Assembly: GCA_947497475.1 (NCBI GenBank) | Contig: CANMGS010000003.1 | Coordinates: forward strand, 1-64,000 | DNA: 64,000 bases | DNA from: an uncultured Amylibacter sp. | GTDB taxonomy: Bacteria; Pseudomonadota; Alphaproteobacteria; Rhodobacterales; Rhodobacteraceae | Direction of reading: 5' to 3' | Shown here: piece after piece, positions 53,326 to 63,120 of the stretch | Layout: every line of letters begins with the position of its first letter | How positions within the stretch are numbered: position 1 is the first letter of the stretch | Made by a program: the position numbers and the translations under genes | Notes under the pieces: generated by a model | The model's database searches: none | What the model saw: the letters and a program-made list of their open reading frames with translations, nothing else | Told to the model about the DNA's origin: nothing

Positions 53326-54534
53326 ATGCTGCGTTTATCTCTATTACTGACAACACTAATCCCAGCCGCTGCGGTTGCGGGTACAGTTCAACTTGGCCCA
53401 CGCCCTGCGTATTTGATCGACCAAATGGACGACAGCCCATTAAAACAGAAACTGGCTTCATGCGCTGACATGACATTCCAAAAGAATGACTTTTCAATTG
53501 GTCACCGTGGCGCGGCTATGATGTTCCCAGAACATACAAAAGAATCTTACAATGCTGCGGCAACAATGGGTGCAGGCATTGTGGAATGCGATGTAACATT
53601 CACAGCAGACAAAGAACTGGTTTGCCGCCACGCACAAAACGATTTGCACACAACAACAAATATCCTTGCAACGGACCTAGCACCGAAGTGCACAGCTGGT
53701 TTTAGCCCAGCAAATGGTGGCACGGCTGCATCAGCAGAATGCCGTGCATCTGACATCACGTTAGCAGAATTTAAAACATTGAACGGCAAAATGGACGCTG
53801 CTGACAGTAATGCAAAAACACTGGATGCTTTCCTGAATGCAACCGCTAACTGGCGCACAGACCTTTATGCAACCAAAGGCACTGTGATGACACATGCCGA
53901 AACAATCGAACACTTCAAAAAACTTGACGTAAAATTCACACCAGAATTAAAAACACCGTCTGTTGAAATGCCATTCGATGGGTTTTCACAAGATGATTAC
54001 GCGCAGAAAATGATTGATGAATACAAAGCCGCCGGCGTGCCTGCATCAGACGTTTGGGCACAGTCTTTTAACCTTGAAGACGTTCTATACTGGATTGAAA
54101 ACGAACCAGAGTTTGGCAAGCAAGCCGTTTATCTGGACGACAGTTATGACATCGAAGGCTGGTCGCCACAAAAACCTGAGACCTGGACACATAAAATGTC
54201 TGATCTAAAAGCTATGGGCGTAAACTATATTGCTCCGCCAATGTGGGCTTTGGTGGCTTTGGAAAATGGTGAAATCGTTCCAAGCACATATGCAAAAGAA
54301 GCAAATGCTGCTGGTCTGAACCTGATCACATGGACATTGGAACGCTCTGGCCCATTGGCAAATGGTGGCGGTTGGTATTTCCAAACGATCAAAGAAGCCA
54401 CAAACAACGATGCTATGTATTTCGAATTGCTTGATGTGTTGGCACAAGAGGTCGGCATCAAAGGTATGTTCTCTGATTGGCCAGCTACGACAACATACTA
54501 TGCGAATTGCATGAGCATTGGCTCACAAAGCTAA
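53326..54534 (+). CDS. Secreted glycerophosphodiester phosphodiesterase-family protein
   Basis: A 402-residue exported TIM-barrel enzyme. The signal peptide is cut after AVA (about residue 18). The GDPD motif is [18 protein letters not shown] (H-R and E), [21 protein letters not shown] (E, D, H), and the barrel closes with [12 protein letters not shown]-like and MFSDWPATT blocks. A cysteine-bearing insertion ([22 protein letters not shown]) is unusual. It would release glycerol-3-phosphate from deacylated phospholipids in the periplasm. Confidence 0.88.
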   Translation: MLRLSLLLTTLIPAAAVAGTVQLGPRPAYLIDQMDDSPLKQKLASCADMTFQKNDFSIGHRGAAMMFPEHTKESYNAAATMGAGIVECDVTFTADKELVCRHAQNDLHTTTNILATDLAPKCTAGFSPANGGTAASAECRASDITLAEFKTLNGKMDAADSNAKTLDAFLNATANWRTDLYATKGTVMTHAETIEHFKKLDVKFTPELKTPSVEMPFDGFSQDDYAQKMIDEYKAAGVPASDVWAQSFNLEDVLYWIENEPEFGKQAVYLDDSYDIEGWSPQKPETWTHKMSDLKAMGVNYIAPPMWALVALENGEIVPSTYAKEANAAGLNLITWTLERSGPLANGGGWYFQTIKEATNNDAMYFELLDVLAQEVGIKGMFSDWPATTTYYANCMSIGSQS

Positions 54535-54543
54535 AACACAAAC

Positions 54544-54571
54544 AGAAGCTCCCATATTTATGGGGGCTTCT
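54544..54571. terminator. Hairpin between GDPD and DUF418-like genes
   Basis: An 11-bp stem AGAAGCTCCCA / TGGGGGCTTCT (one G-U, 6-nt loop) in a convergent gap; the T-run is poor on both strands. Confidence 0.6.
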
Positions 54572-55595
54572 ACCCAGCGATTTTCCGCATTAATAATTCT
54601 AACGGCCCTGCCTTATATACCCGCATCCATAAAGTGGCAAAAAGCATTGATAGGGCACAAAAAATCAAACTTGCGGCGATAGATTGATTTTCAGTCAAAG
54701 CACCAATCCAGCCCAACTCTTCAAACATTCCCATACCAATCACGATATGCGCAATATAAAGCGTTAGGCTGATCCGCCCCGCTTTACTCATCAAACTCAA
54801 CAGTGGTTTCATCCAATCAAGTTTAAATAAAAGTTCACAAATACCGATCGCAGACGTTGCTCCACTCATACCAACAGCAACATAAAAAGGTGTGGGTGGA
54901 ACTGGGGCAACACCTGTTAAAAGACCTAGATCAGTCTCTACTTCGTTTAAAATAGGTGAAATGAACCCAGAGATCATGATTAATGCTGTACATATTATGA
55001 AACCATAAACAGCCAGATTTCGAGCATGCGTCACTATATCAATTTTCGATAACCACATTCCGTAAAGCAAAAACGCGATCCAAGGGAAAACAGGATGCCA
55101 ACCGTTATAAAATAGGTTTCTTATAAATCCTTCTGGCGTCCAAAAACCTTCGTATTCTAATGTTTTCCAATCCCATCCAGCATCGTAATTCAAGGCAAGT
55201 AATCCTGTGAAGGAAACCATAACAACAACTATGATCGCCAATATTAAACCGCGTTTGGATAAAGGCAAAAGCCAGCATCCTAAAGCAAAATAAACTGCAT
55301 AATAATGAATAATATCAGCGGGAAAGATCAAAGAATTCAACAGCCCCAAAATCATCAGGAATGCGGCACGCTTTAATATTACGGTATAGGAAAGCTTATT
55401 TTTTGCAAAAGCCAGCCCCAATCCGACACCTGCAAGCACCACAAATAAAGCAGCCGCCTTACCCTCAAAAAAATTCACGAATGCGCTTTGATTGGCTTCA
55501 GGGATTAATACGATACGGAAATTCACCAAAACCATACCGACGAATGCACAAAATCGTGCTAAATCCAAACCTTCTAAACGCTTTTTTGATGACAT
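54570..55595 (-). CDS. DUF418/acyltransferase-like membrane protein
   Basis: A 341-residue polytopic protein with about ten hydrophobic segments. KRLEGLDLARFCAFVGMVLVNFRI (5-28) matches the start of DUF418/DUF1624-type proteins (HGSNAT-like acetyltransferase superfamily); SKAGRISLTLYIAHIVIGMGMF near residue 280 resembles the DUF418 C-terminal block. Substrate unknown. It is convergent with the GDPD gene and divergent from the SufA-like gene. Confidence 0.7.
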   Translation of the reverse strand: MSSKKRLEGLDLARFCAFVGMVLVNFRIVLIPEANQSAFVNFFEGKAAALFVVLAGVGLGLAFAKNKLSYTVILKRAAFLMILGLLNSLIFPADIIHYYAVYFALGCWLLPLSKRGLILAIIVVVMVSFTGLLALNYDAGWDWKTLEYEGFWTPEGFIRNLFYNGWHPVFPWIAFLLYGMWLSKIDIVTHARNLAVYGFIICTALIMISGFISPILNEVETDLGLLTGVAPVPPTPFYVAVGMSGATSAIGICELLFKLDWMKPLLSLMSKAGRISLTLYIAHIVIGMGMFEELGWIGALTENQSIAASLIFCALSMLFATLWMRVYKAGPLELLMRKIAG

Positions 55596-55672
55596 GAATG
55601 ATGTCCTATCTCTTGAGCAATGTGGTTTCTCGTACTACATACAAATTAAACATATGAGATGGAACGGATAAA

Positions 55673-56023
55673 ATGTTCGGGATCCCTGGAAAACAAGCGG
55701 TCACAATAACTGAAAAAGCTGCGGTTCAAATCGCAAAGCTTATGTCTGATGGTGACAAAAAAGGCCTACGTGTTGGCGTCAAAAAAGGCGGTTGCGCAGG
55801 TATGGAATACACAATGGATTATGTCGATGAGATTGATCCAAATGACGAAGTTGTTGAACAAAACGGTGCAGTGGTAATGATTGCACCTATGGCACAAATG
55901 TTTTTGTTTGGCACAGAAATTGATTATGAAGTTTCGCTTTTGGAAGCGGGCTTTAAATTTAACAATCCAAATGTTTCAGAAGCATGCGGATGTGGCGAAT
56001 CTATTAAATTTGAAGGTATGTAA
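55673..56023 (+). CDS. A-type Fe-S carrier protein (SufA/IscA-like)
   Basis: A 116-residue HesB/IscA protein with the three conserved cysteines: VKKGGCAGMEYTMDYV (C41) and ACGCGESIKFEGM (the C-G-C pair). GTEIDYEVSLLEAGFKFNNPN precedes the latter. It carries iron-sulfur clusters to apo-proteins. The GFPD-free N-terminus FGIPGKQAVTITEKAA is typical of the SufA form in Rhodobacterales. tpiA starts 5 bp after its stop. Confidence 0.9.
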   Translation: MFGIPGKQAVTITEKAAVQIAKLMSDGDKKGLRVGVKKGGCAGMEYTMDYVDEIDPNDEVVEQNGAVVMIAPMAQMFLFGTEIDYEVSLLEAGFKFNNPNVSEACGCGESIKFEGM

Positions 56024-56028
56024 AAAAC

Positions 56029-56766
56029 ATGCGCAAAAAATTGGCAGCAGGCAATTGGAAGATGAATGGCCTGCAAGAAAACTTGCAGGAAATCAAAACA
56101 TTATCGGATACGGCTAAGGCTGCATCTTGCGAGGTATTGATCTGCCCCCCTGCCACTTTGGTGCAATCTATGGTCACTATTTCTGATGATATTGCTGTAG
56201 GTGGACAAGATTGCCATGCGGATGCCTCTGGCGCTCATACAGGTGATATATCTGCAGCTATGTTAGCAGATTGTGGTGCTCAATATGTGATCCTTGGGCA
56301 TTCAGAACGCCGCGAAGATCACGGCGAAGCGAATGAATTGGTACGTGAGAAAACCAAAACAGCATGGGCTGCTGGGCTGACTGCCATTGTCTGCATTGGT
56401 GAAAGTCTTGCACAACGCGAAGCGTCCAATACAATCGATATCATCGGCGGGCAATTGGCAGGCTCTATTCCTGACAATGCAACGGGTGAAAACTTGGTTG
56501 TCGCTTATGAACCTGTTTGGGCAATCGGTACGGGTTTGACACCAACGTTGGATCAAATTGGCGAAGTTCACGATTTTATTCGTATGCGTCTTGAACGCCG
56601 CTTTGGAGAAGGTGTTGGGCGCTCTGTTCGTTTGCTATACGGCGGTTCCATGAACCCTAAGAATGCCGCTGATATTGCGGCCGTATCCAATGTGGATGGC
56701 GGTTTGGTGGGCGGAGCCAGCCTGAAAGCGGCTGACTTCTCTCAAGTGATTGCAGCGCTAAGTTAA
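56029..56766 (+). CDS. tpiA: Triosephosphate isomerase
   Basis: A 245-residue TIM. KLAAGNWKMNG at the start (catalytic K and N), VILGHSERR (catalytic His), the catalytic glutamate in VVAYEPVWAIGTGLTP, and LLYGGSMNPKNA plus GGLVGGASL for phosphate binding. It follows the SufA-like gene by 5 bp; its stop overlaps that of the convergent DUF6456 gene. Confidence 0.96.
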   Translation: MRKKLAAGNWKMNGLQENLQEIKTLSDTAKAASCEVLICPPATLVQSMVTISDDIAVGGQDCHADASGAHTGDISAAMLADCGAQYVILGHSERREDHGEANELVREKTKTAWAAGLTAIVCIGESLAQREASNTIDIIGGQLAGSIPDNATGENLVVAYEPVWAIGTGLTPTLDQIGEVHDFIRMRLERRFGEGVGRSVRLLYGGSMNPKNAADIAAVSNVDGGLVGGASLKAADFSQVIAALS

Positions 56767-57827
56767 CCAATACGGTCAGACACACCGCCGTAAGCTTCAT
56801 TATAATGCGAACGCAAACGTTGCAGGGCAATGCGCAATACCACTTTGCCCGAACGTGCTGACCATCCCATACGCTTTTCTGCGGCTTCCAAACCTTCCAG
56901 AAAACAACAACAGCGCAATGCAATATCCCCCAACCCTGGCCCTAAAGCCGCTAATGCTTTGTGAAACCGGCTTAAAGCCTGCGATGACCCGCCCCCTTCG
57001 CTTGATCCAAAATTGCCACGATCAGAACCAACCAAAAAACGATCCCAGTTCTGCGCCACACGCGGACCCATCTGAGCCAATTCGAAATCTTCGCGCAAAC
57101 GCTCCCCAGCTTGCAATAAATCTTGTGCCAAAAACGGCTCGCCATTTTTACCCTTCTTACGCCCCAAAGAATTGATCGGACTTTCGCGTAAATTCACACG
57201 GATTTGCTCGTGTGACTGCCCATCATCACTTGAAACTGTGCGTTCCCCCCATTCAATATGTTGCCCTTGAAACGGTGTAACCGCTTCGGCAAACCCCTGA
57301 GAACGTTTTTGATCTTGTACCTCTGAAACCATACGTTTTAGCGCCATTCGCCCAGCATGAGTGATTTCATAACGGTTAAACTTCCCTCCCCCGATCAATT
57401 CGATGAAATCCTTAACCAGCAAATCTTGCCCCAACTCTCTTGATAACACCGCAGAACGTGTTTGTTTTTCTCCATTGCCCCGCATCACAACTGCTTTTGG
57501 TAAATCCAATGACATCACCAAAAATGAATTCCGTTCTGATAATCGACGTAAAATTCGCATAATATCTTTATCAGCTTGTGATTTATCATTTGAGGTTTCT
57601 GCAATCATTTTCGGCTCTTTCTGTGTCTTTAAAATATGGTTTTTTTGACCAATACGCGTCAAAATATCATCTAAAAGCGGGTCATCCCTTTTGGCTTCGA
57701 TTTTGCGGACCCTGCGCAAAACCGTGGATGGGTGTACCCCATCTCTTTGGGCAATACGGCGTAGTGAAATACCTTTTTCAACGTGATCTATGTACTCTTG
57801 TAATTCGGGCAGCGATACAGTCTGCAA
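56763..57827 (-). CDS. DUF6456 helix-turn-helix protein
   Basis: A 354-residue protein. The N-terminal 50 residues contain a helix-turn-helix (GISLRRIAQRDGVHPSTVLRRVRKIE, about 18-43). The C-terminal half (about 230-354) matches the alphaproteobacterial DUF6456 domain (NSLGRKKGKNGEPFLAQDLLQAGERLREDFELAQMGPRV; ending in LRIALQRLRSHY). The middle holds a second winged-helix-like segment (about 105-170). It begins with TTG behind a strong GGAGGGAGAA site. Probably a DNA-binding regulator; targets unknown. Confidence 0.75.
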   Translation of the reverse strand: MQTVSLPELQEYIDHVEKGISLRRIAQRDGVHPSTVLRRVRKIEAKRDDPLLDDILTRIGQKNHILKTQKEPKMIAETSNDKSQADKDIMRILRRLSERNSFLVMSLDLPKAVVMRGNGEKQTRSAVLSRELGQDLLVKDFIELIGGGKFNRYEITHAGRMALKRMVSEVQDQKRSQGFAEAVTPFQGQHIEWGERTVSSDDGQSHEQIRVNLRESPINSLGRKKGKNGEPFLAQDLLQAGERLREDFELAQMGPRVAQNWDRFLVGSDRGNFGSSEGGGSSQALSRFHKALAALGPGLGDIALRCCCFLEGLEAAEKRMGWSARSGKVVLRIALQRLRSHYNEAYGGVSDRIG

Positions 57828-58013
57828 TTCTCCCTCCGTTCATTTTTGGTTAATACAAATTAAGATTGAACTTCTGAAAAACTCTTTAAAATTAATGTGG
57901 TGAGACAATCATTGTTTCCAAATCGTAACCAATAGAAAACGATACGTTCGCATTGTCAGAAAATACGCAACACTCAGTTTTATGGCCAATACTCGTCCCA
58001 AAAGGAGATGAGA

Positions 58014-58304
58014 ATGTACCCAATCGAGATTTTTCAAAAGATTTTACGCCCAAAGATTTTAATGCAAGCAGCCAAAATTGGTTTGCAAAACTATCGTAGA
58101 GAAACGGATCTTAAAAAGATATTGGGGGCACGCGCCCTATCCAATCACAGTCAGAACATATCGCAACTCAGCGACCGTGAGATTGAATTGGAAGAAGCCC
58201 GTAAAAGCGGAAATGCGGCCTATGATATGAACAAGCACATTCAAATCATGACCGCATTATTGCAAGAATTGTATCTATTGCCGAAAGATAGGCTTACGAC
58301 TTAA
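58014..58304 (+). CDS. DUF6477-family small protein
   Basis: A 96-residue helical protein starting MYPIEIFQKILRPKILMQAA with a run of charged residues and ending LLQELYLLPKDRLTT. It fits the small alphaproteobacterial family DUF6477 as I remember it. AAAGGAG lies 6 bp before the ATG at 58014. It is divergent from the DUF6456 gene (186 bp between starts) and its stop overlaps that of the mttB homologue. Function unknown. Confidence 0.65.
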   Translation: MYPIEIFQKILRPKILMQAAKIGLQNYRRETDLKKILGARALSNHSQNISQLSDREIELEEARKSGNAAYDMNKHIQIMTALLQELYLLPKDRLTT

Positions 58305-59857
58305 CCAAAAGCGTCAGGTTCGCTTTCTTTACGCTTAGCGATGTATGCTTTCAAAGCTTCATCAACTGCTGGATCAATGGCAGGTTGCTGATAATCATTC
58401 AGCAACTTTTTCACCCGTTCGTTGGCAAGCGTCATTGTATCCTTAGCGCCATCTTCTTCCCAAGTTTCATAAGGTTTGTAGTCCAGAACTTCGGAACGCC
58501 AGAAAGCGCTTTTGAAATTGGCTTGCGTATGTTCACATCCCAAATAGTGACCTCCAGGTCCTACTTCACGAATAGCCCCCATACCTTGACCATTTTCCGT
58601 CATATCAACGCCTTCAGCAACAGAGTGTAAAACACCCAATTGATCAGCATCCATAACAAATTTCTCAAATGAGGATACCAAACCGCCTTCTAACCAGCCA
58701 GCAGCGTGCAAACAGAAGTTCACACCGCCCAGCAAAGCAGCATTCAATGTATTCGCCGTCTCATACGCAGCCTGCGCATCTGGCAATTTTGATCCACAAA
58801 GAGACCCACCAGAGCGGAATGGTAACCCTAAACGACGTGCCAATTGACCCGCACCGTATAGAATTTTGCTGGCTTCAGGCGTACCAAATGTAGGCGCACC
58901 AGAGTTCATATCAATTGAGGTCACAAAAGCCCCAAAAATCACAGGCGCACCAGGATTGCAAAGCTGATTATACGCAACCCCTGCCAAACCTTCGGCTAAC
59001 ACTTGCGTCAAAGTTCCTGCAACAGATACAGGCGCCATTGCCCCCCCCACAATAAACGGTGAAACAATACAAGCTTGGTTGTTCTTAGCATAAACCTCCA
59101 TCGCACCCATCATGATGTCGTCAAACGTCATCGGCGAATTGATGTTAATCAACGATGTCATCACAGTTTTATTGGCAACACTTTCACCAAATAAGATTTC
59201 TGACATGTTTACAGAGTCTTCAGCACGTTCTGGTGCTGTCACAGACCCCATATAAGGTTTATCACTCAGCGTCATATGCGCATAAAGCATGTCCAAGTGG
59301 CGTTTGTTTACCGCAACATCAGTCGGTTCGCACACAGTACCACCAGAATGGTGCAGCCATTTCGACATATATGTCAGTTTCACAAACTTCTGGAAATCAT
59401 CCATCGTTGCATAACGGCGACCACCATCCATATCACGCACAAATGGCGGGCCATAGACAGGCGCCAAGACCATAGAGTTACCGCCCACACGCACATTGCG
59501 TTCTGGGTTGCGCGCATGTTGCACATATTCAGATGGTGCTGTCGCAATTAATTTACGCGCCAAACCACGTGGGATGCGGACACGTTCACCGTCAACATCT
59601 GCACCCGCTTCGCGCCAACGATCTAATGCAGCTGGGTTATCTAGGAAGTTAACACCAACTTCTTCAAGAATGGTTTCTGCATTCGTTTCAATAATTTGCA
59701 GAGCCTCTTCATTCAGAACCTCAAAGTTCGGAATATTACGCTCGATATATTTCGCTGCTTCGATTTTTACAGCTGTGCGCTCTGCACGACGTGCGGCACC
59801 GCCGCCTCCGCGACCGCGACGACGACCTGAACGTTCGGATGTGGCTGCTTCTGACAT
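58301..59857 (-). CDS. Trimethylamine methyltransferase (MttB)-family protein, non-pyrrolysine
   Basis: A 518-residue MttB-superfamily corrinoid methyltransferase. YIERNIPNFEVLNEEALQIIETNAETILEEVGV and the barrel blocks LAEGLAGVAYNQLCNPGAPVIFGAF and EVGPGGHYLGCEHTQANF are typical of the alphaproteobacterial branch. The frame has no internal amber codon, so it lacks pyrrolysine; such homologues act on betaines such as glycine betaine rather than trimethylamine. The N-terminal 28 residues (SERSGRRRGRGGGGAARRAER) are an arginine/glycine segment like the tails of the C1 proteins at 10-13 kb. GGGGA lies 6 bp before the ATG. Confidence 0.85.
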   Translation of the reverse strand: MSEAATSERSGRRRGRGGGGAARRAERTAVKIEAAKYIERNIPNFEVLNEEALQIIETNAETILEEVGVNFLDNPAALDRWREAGADVDGERVRIPRGLARKLIATAPSEYVQHARNPERNVRVGGNSMVLAPVYGPPFVRDMDGGRRYATMDDFQKFVKLTYMSKWLHHSGGTVCEPTDVAVNKRHLDMLYAHMTLSDKPYMGSVTAPERAEDSVNMSEILFGESVANKTVMTSLININSPMTFDDIMMGAMEVYAKNNQACIVSPFIVGGAMAPVSVAGTLTQVLAEGLAGVAYNQLCNPGAPVIFGAFVTSIDMNSGAPTFGTPEASKILYGAGQLARRLGLPFRSGGSLCGSKLPDAQAAYETANTLNAALLGGVNFCLHAAGWLEGGLVSSFEKFVMDADQLGVLHSVAEGVDMTENGQGMGAIREVGPGGHYLGCEHTQANFKSAFWRSEVLDYKPYETWEEDGAKDTMTLANERVKKLLNDYQQPAIDPAVDEALKAYIAKRKESEPDAFG

Positions 59858-60027
59858 TTAGAATCCCCAGATATATTATTTCTAGTTCACCCTATTCTAT
59901 CCACGCATGATCCACCCCGCAAATTCGCACAATTTGTGACATGAGCGACATTCACAGTCGGTTTCGACATAACAGCCTTGTTCAAACAGCTCTTGCGCGA
60001 ATCCGCGTAGGTTAATAAACCCCGCAC

Positions 60028-61590
60028 ATGAGCACACAATCACATGACCGCCTTTTAATTATAGACTTCGGTAGCCAAGTTACGCAGCTAATAGCGCGTC
60101 GCCTGCGCGAACTGAGCGTTTATTGCGAAATTCACCCTTATCAGAACGTTGATGAAGCCTTTATCAAAGATTTCGCACCCAAGGCGGTAATCCTTTCAGG
60201 TGGCCCATGTAGTGTGATTGATGAAGACAGCCCACGCGCACCACAATCCCTATTCGATATGGGCTTACCAATTCTTGGCATTTGCTACGGCCAACAAGTC
60301 ATGATGACCCAATTGGGCGGTCAAGTGGATCGTGGTCATGGTACCGCTGAATTCGGCCGTGCCTATGTGACACCAACAGAGGATAAGCTTTCGATACTAG
60401 AAGGTTGGTTCGCAGACGATAAAGAACAAGTCTGGATGAGCCACGGCGACCACGTATCCAAAATCGCAGACGGCTTTAAGGTTTACGGCACATCGCCAAA
60501 CGCACCTTATGCGATCACCGCTGATCTGGAACGTAATTTCTATGCCGTACAATTCCATCCAGAAGTACACCACACACCAAATGGTGCGAAACTATACGAA
60601 AACTTCGTAAAACTCGCTGGTTTCACAGGCGATTGGACAATGGGTGCTTACCGTGAACAGGCGATTGCCGCCATTCGTGAACAGGTGGGCGACGAACAAG
60701 TTATCTGCGGCCTATCAGGTGGCGTAGACAGCTCTGTTGCAGCCGTTTTGATCCACGAAGCCATTGGTGATCAATTGACATGTGTGTTTGTTGATCACGG
60801 TTTGCTGCGTATGGGCGAAGGCGAAGAAGTCGTCAAAATGTTCCGCGATCATTACAAGATGAAATTGATCCACGCTAAAGAACAAGAATTGTTTCTTGGT
60901 GAATTGGACGGTCAATCCGACCCAGAAACCAAGCGTAAGATCATTGGTAAACTGTTTATCGATGTCTTCGAGAAACACGCGAAATCTGTGGGCGGCGCAA
61001 AGTTCCTTGCACAAGGCACGCTTTATCCAGATGTCATTGAAAGCGTGAGCTTTTCTGGCGGCCCATCGGTTACAATTAAATCGCACCACAACGTAGGTGG
61101 CCTTCCTGAAAAGATGGGCATGAAACTTGTTGAACCCCTACGTGAGCTGTTCAAAGACGAAGTTCGTGCCTTGGGTCGTGAACTTGGCCTTCCAGAAAGC
61201 TTTGTCGGACGTCACCCCTTCCCTGGCCCAGGTCTTGCGATCCGCTGCCCAGGTGAGATTACACGTCCAAAACTAGAAATCCTGCGTAAAGCAGATGCTG
61301 TTTATATAGATCAAATCCGTAAACACGGCCTTTACGACGATATCTGGCAAGCTTTCGTTGCAATCCTCCCAGTACGCACTGTTGGCGTAATGGGTGACGG
61401 CCGCACATATGATTACGCTTGTGCGCTTCGCGCTGTAACATCCGTGGACGGCATGACAGCCGATTATTATCCATTCAGCCACGAGTTCCTAGGCGAAACA
61501 GCCACACGTATCATCAACGAGGTTGAAGGTATCAACCGCGTGACTTACGATATCACATCTAAACCACCTGGAACCATTGAATGGGAATGA
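60028..61590 (+). CDS. guaA: GMP synthase (glutamine-hydrolysing)
   Basis: A 520-residue GuaA. Amidotransferase domain (about 8-200: nucleophile in [10 protein letters not shown]; catalytic H and E in FHPEVHHT), ATP pyrophosphatase domain (PP-loop SGGVDSSV) and C-terminal dimerisation domain ending KPPGTIEWE. It converts XMP to GMP. No clear ribosome site precedes the ATG. The next gene starts 11 bp after the stop. Confidence 0.96.
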   Translation: MSTQSHDRLLIIDFGSQVTQLIARRLRELSVYCEIHPYQNVDEAFIKDFAPKAVILSGGPCSVIDEDSPRAPQSLFDMGLPILGICYGQQVMMTQLGGQVDRGHGTAEFGRAYVTPTEDKLSILEGWFADDKEQVWMSHGDHVSKIADGFKVYGTSPNAPYAITADLERNFYAVQFHPEVHHTPNGAKLYENFVKLAGFTGDWTMGAYREQAIAAIREQVGDEQVICGLSGGVDSSVAAVLIHEAIGDQLTCVFVDHGLLRMGEGEEVVKMFRDHYKMKLIHAKEQELFLGELDGQSDPETKRKIIGKLFIDVFEKHAKSVGGAKFLAQGTLYPDVIESVSFSGGPSVTIKSHHNVGGLPEKMGMKLVEPLRELFKDEVRALGRELGLPESFVGRHPFPGPGLAIRCPGEITRPKLEILRKADAVYIDQIRKHGLYDDIWQAFVAILPVRTVGVMGDGRTYDYACALRAVTSVDGMTADYYPFSHEFLGETATRIINEVEGINRVTYDITSKPPGTIEWE

Positions 61591-61600
61591 TGCGTAAGCC

Positions 61601-62053
61601 ATGAACCTAGAAAAAAAGATACCACCACCCATCGTGACACTCATCTTTGTAGGATTGGCCTATATATGCGCCATATCGACCCCAAATGAGTATTACGGTC
61701 GATTTGTCTCAATTGCTTTCGGCAGTGTGCTAACAGGATTAATTGCAATTATCGTTGCAAATATTCAGTTCCGCAAAGCCTCTACTACAATCAACCCAAT
61801 GCAACCAGAAACGGCCAGCACATTGGTGGATACAGGTCTCTTTGCCCAATCGCGTAATCCTATGTATGTCGGCATGGCAATGATCTTAACAGGGTTTTGC
61901 ATTTATTTTGGCAGCCTATTTGGACTGCTCGCTATTCCTGCTTTTGTTCAATACATGAACCGCTTTCAGATTATTCCAGAAGAAGAAGCCCTTCATAAGG
62001 TGTTTGGGCAAAGCTATACGAACTATTGCAATACTGTGCGCCGTTGGGTTTAA
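61601..62053 (+). CDS. Isoprenylcysteine carboxyl methyltransferase-like membrane protein
   Basis: A 150-residue membrane protein with four hydrophobic segments. LVDTGLFAQSRNPMYVGMAMILTG and the closing YTNYCNTVRRWV fit the bacterial ICMT/PEMT (DUF1295-related) family: R-N-P-x-Y and the C-terminal Y-x-x-Y-x-x-x-V-x-R-W. Substrate unknown. It is 11 bp after guaA. Confidence 0.8.
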   Translation: MNLEKKIPPPIVTLIFVGLAYICAISTPNEYYGRFVSIAFGSVLTGLIAIIVANIQFRKASTTINPMQPETASTLVDTGLFAQSRNPMYVGMAMILTGFCIYFGSLFGLLAIPAFVQYMNRFQIIPEEEALHKVFGQSYTNYCNTVRRWV

Positions 62054-62074
62054 TCCTACAAAAAGGGTGACATC

Positions 62075-62431
62075 ATGAAATTACATCGAGGGTCATGCCA
62101 TTGTGGCGCCGTTCGTTTCGAAATGCATTCTGACGACATCCTAAAAGATATTTATCGCTGTAACTGTAGCCTATGCCAAAAAAAAGGCATTGTGATGAAG
62201 GCCGAACATAAGTTTCACTTCAGACTGACCGCAGGGGCGGATAATTTACTTTGCTACCAGTGGAACAAAAACATAGCAGAACATTATTTTTGCAAAACCT
62301 GTGGCGTCTACACTCATCACAAACGCCGCCGCGACCCAAATCAAATTTGTATCAACGTCGCTTGCTTGGATGATATTGATCTCCCAGCAGACAAAGACAT
62401 CGCACTCGCGAATGGTGCAGAACATAGTTAG
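62075..62431 (+). CDS. GFA (glutathione-dependent formaldehyde-activating)/CENP-V-like protein
   Basis: A 118-residue zinc-binding protein. The motifs are GSCHCGAVRFE (C8, C10), CNCSLCQKKG (three cysteines) and EHYFCKTCGVYTHHKRR. The family name comes from Gfa of Paracoccus, which speeds addition of glutathione to formaldehyde, but most members are uncharacterised. AAGGGTG lies 6 bp before the ATG. The 3' end overlaps the next gene's likely start by 20 bp. Confidence 0.85.
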   Translation: MKLHRGSCHCGAVRFEMHSDDILKDIYRCNCSLCQKKGIVMKAEHKFHFRLTAGADNLLCYQWNKNIAEHYFCKTCGVYTHHKRRRDPNQICINVACLDDIDLPADKDIALANGAEHS

Positions 62432-63110
62432 AGTACATATTTTGAATATTTTCCGCGCTATAAGACGGCTTATAAGCCTATCCATTGTAGTTTTCATTAC
62501 AACATTTGCATTTGTAGTAACCTTTGCCGCCGTACAGCCCTTTTTCGAGCCTGCAAAATTCACCCCAGCCAATCGTATCGTTGTACTCGGTGCTGGAATG
62601 GACCCAGATGGAACATTACATTTATCCAGCACAGTTCGTGTCGAAAAAGGTGTTGAGATATATAAATCTGGTATTGCCCCTAAAATACATTTTTCAGGCG
62701 GTGTCGGGAAGCCAGATGGCGTTTCAGCTGGCGAACAAATGGCAAAATACGCAATAGAATTGGGGGTACCAGCCCAAGCAATCAGCTATGAAGTTATGTC
62801 ACAATCCACCTTACAAAACGCTCTATTCTCTGCGCCTTACTTAGCTGAAGATAAGCGCATTATCTTAGTAACCGAAGGATTTCATTTGGCACGATCATGG
62901 GCCAGCATGAAATTATTTGGCAGTTATGATATAGCATTAGCCCATTCTACACCGTTTCGCCGAACCAACCCAAACGCAAAACATTCGGGACTATCAATGT
63001 GCATACGCGAAGCCCTTGCAATCTGGTTCAATGCGGGGCGTTACTTGGTCTGGAAAGCCGCACCAATTTTTGGAACAGATGAAACTATGCGGAATAATCT
63101 ACTACACTAG
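62412..63110 (+). CDS. YdcF/SanA-like DUF218 membrane protein
   Basis: A 232-residue protein with one N-terminal membrane helix (about 18-42) and a DUF218 domain: RIVVLGAGMDPDGTL, IHFSGGVGKPDGVSAGEQMAKYAIELGVPA, SQSTLQNALFSAP and ILVTEGFHLARSWASMKLFG. Homologues (YdcF, SanA, ElyC) act in envelope polysaccharide or barrier maintenance. The start is uncertain: ATG 62412 lies inside the GFA gene; a TTG near 62441 is another option. Confidence 0.78.
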   Translation: MVQNIVRVHILNIFRAIRRLISLSIVVFITTFAFVVTFAAVQPFFEPAKFTPANRIVVLGAGMDPDGTLHLSSTVRVEKGVEIYKSGIAPKIHFSGGVGKPDGVSAGEQMAKYAIELGVPAQAISYEVMSQSTLQNALFSAPYLAEDKRIILVTEGFHLARSWASMKLFGSYDIALAHSTPFRRTNPNAKHSGLSMCIREALAIWFNAGRYLVWKAAPIFGTDETMRNNLLH

Positions 63111-63120
63111 GGAATATATT

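Noticed and set aside
54205-54461. Minus-strand frames inside the GDPD gene
   Set aside because: They are shadows of the well-supported plus-strand gene and have no ribosome sites.
57850-57863. TTAA-N6-TTAA resembling a CtrA box upstream of the DUF6456 gene
   Set aside because: The CtrA consensus has a 7-bp spacer; six here, in an A/T-rich gap where such pairs occur by chance.
58301-59857. Possible pyrrolysine-containing trimethylamine methyltransferase
   Set aside because: The reading frame has no in-frame amber codon, so the protein is of the non-pyrrolysine type.
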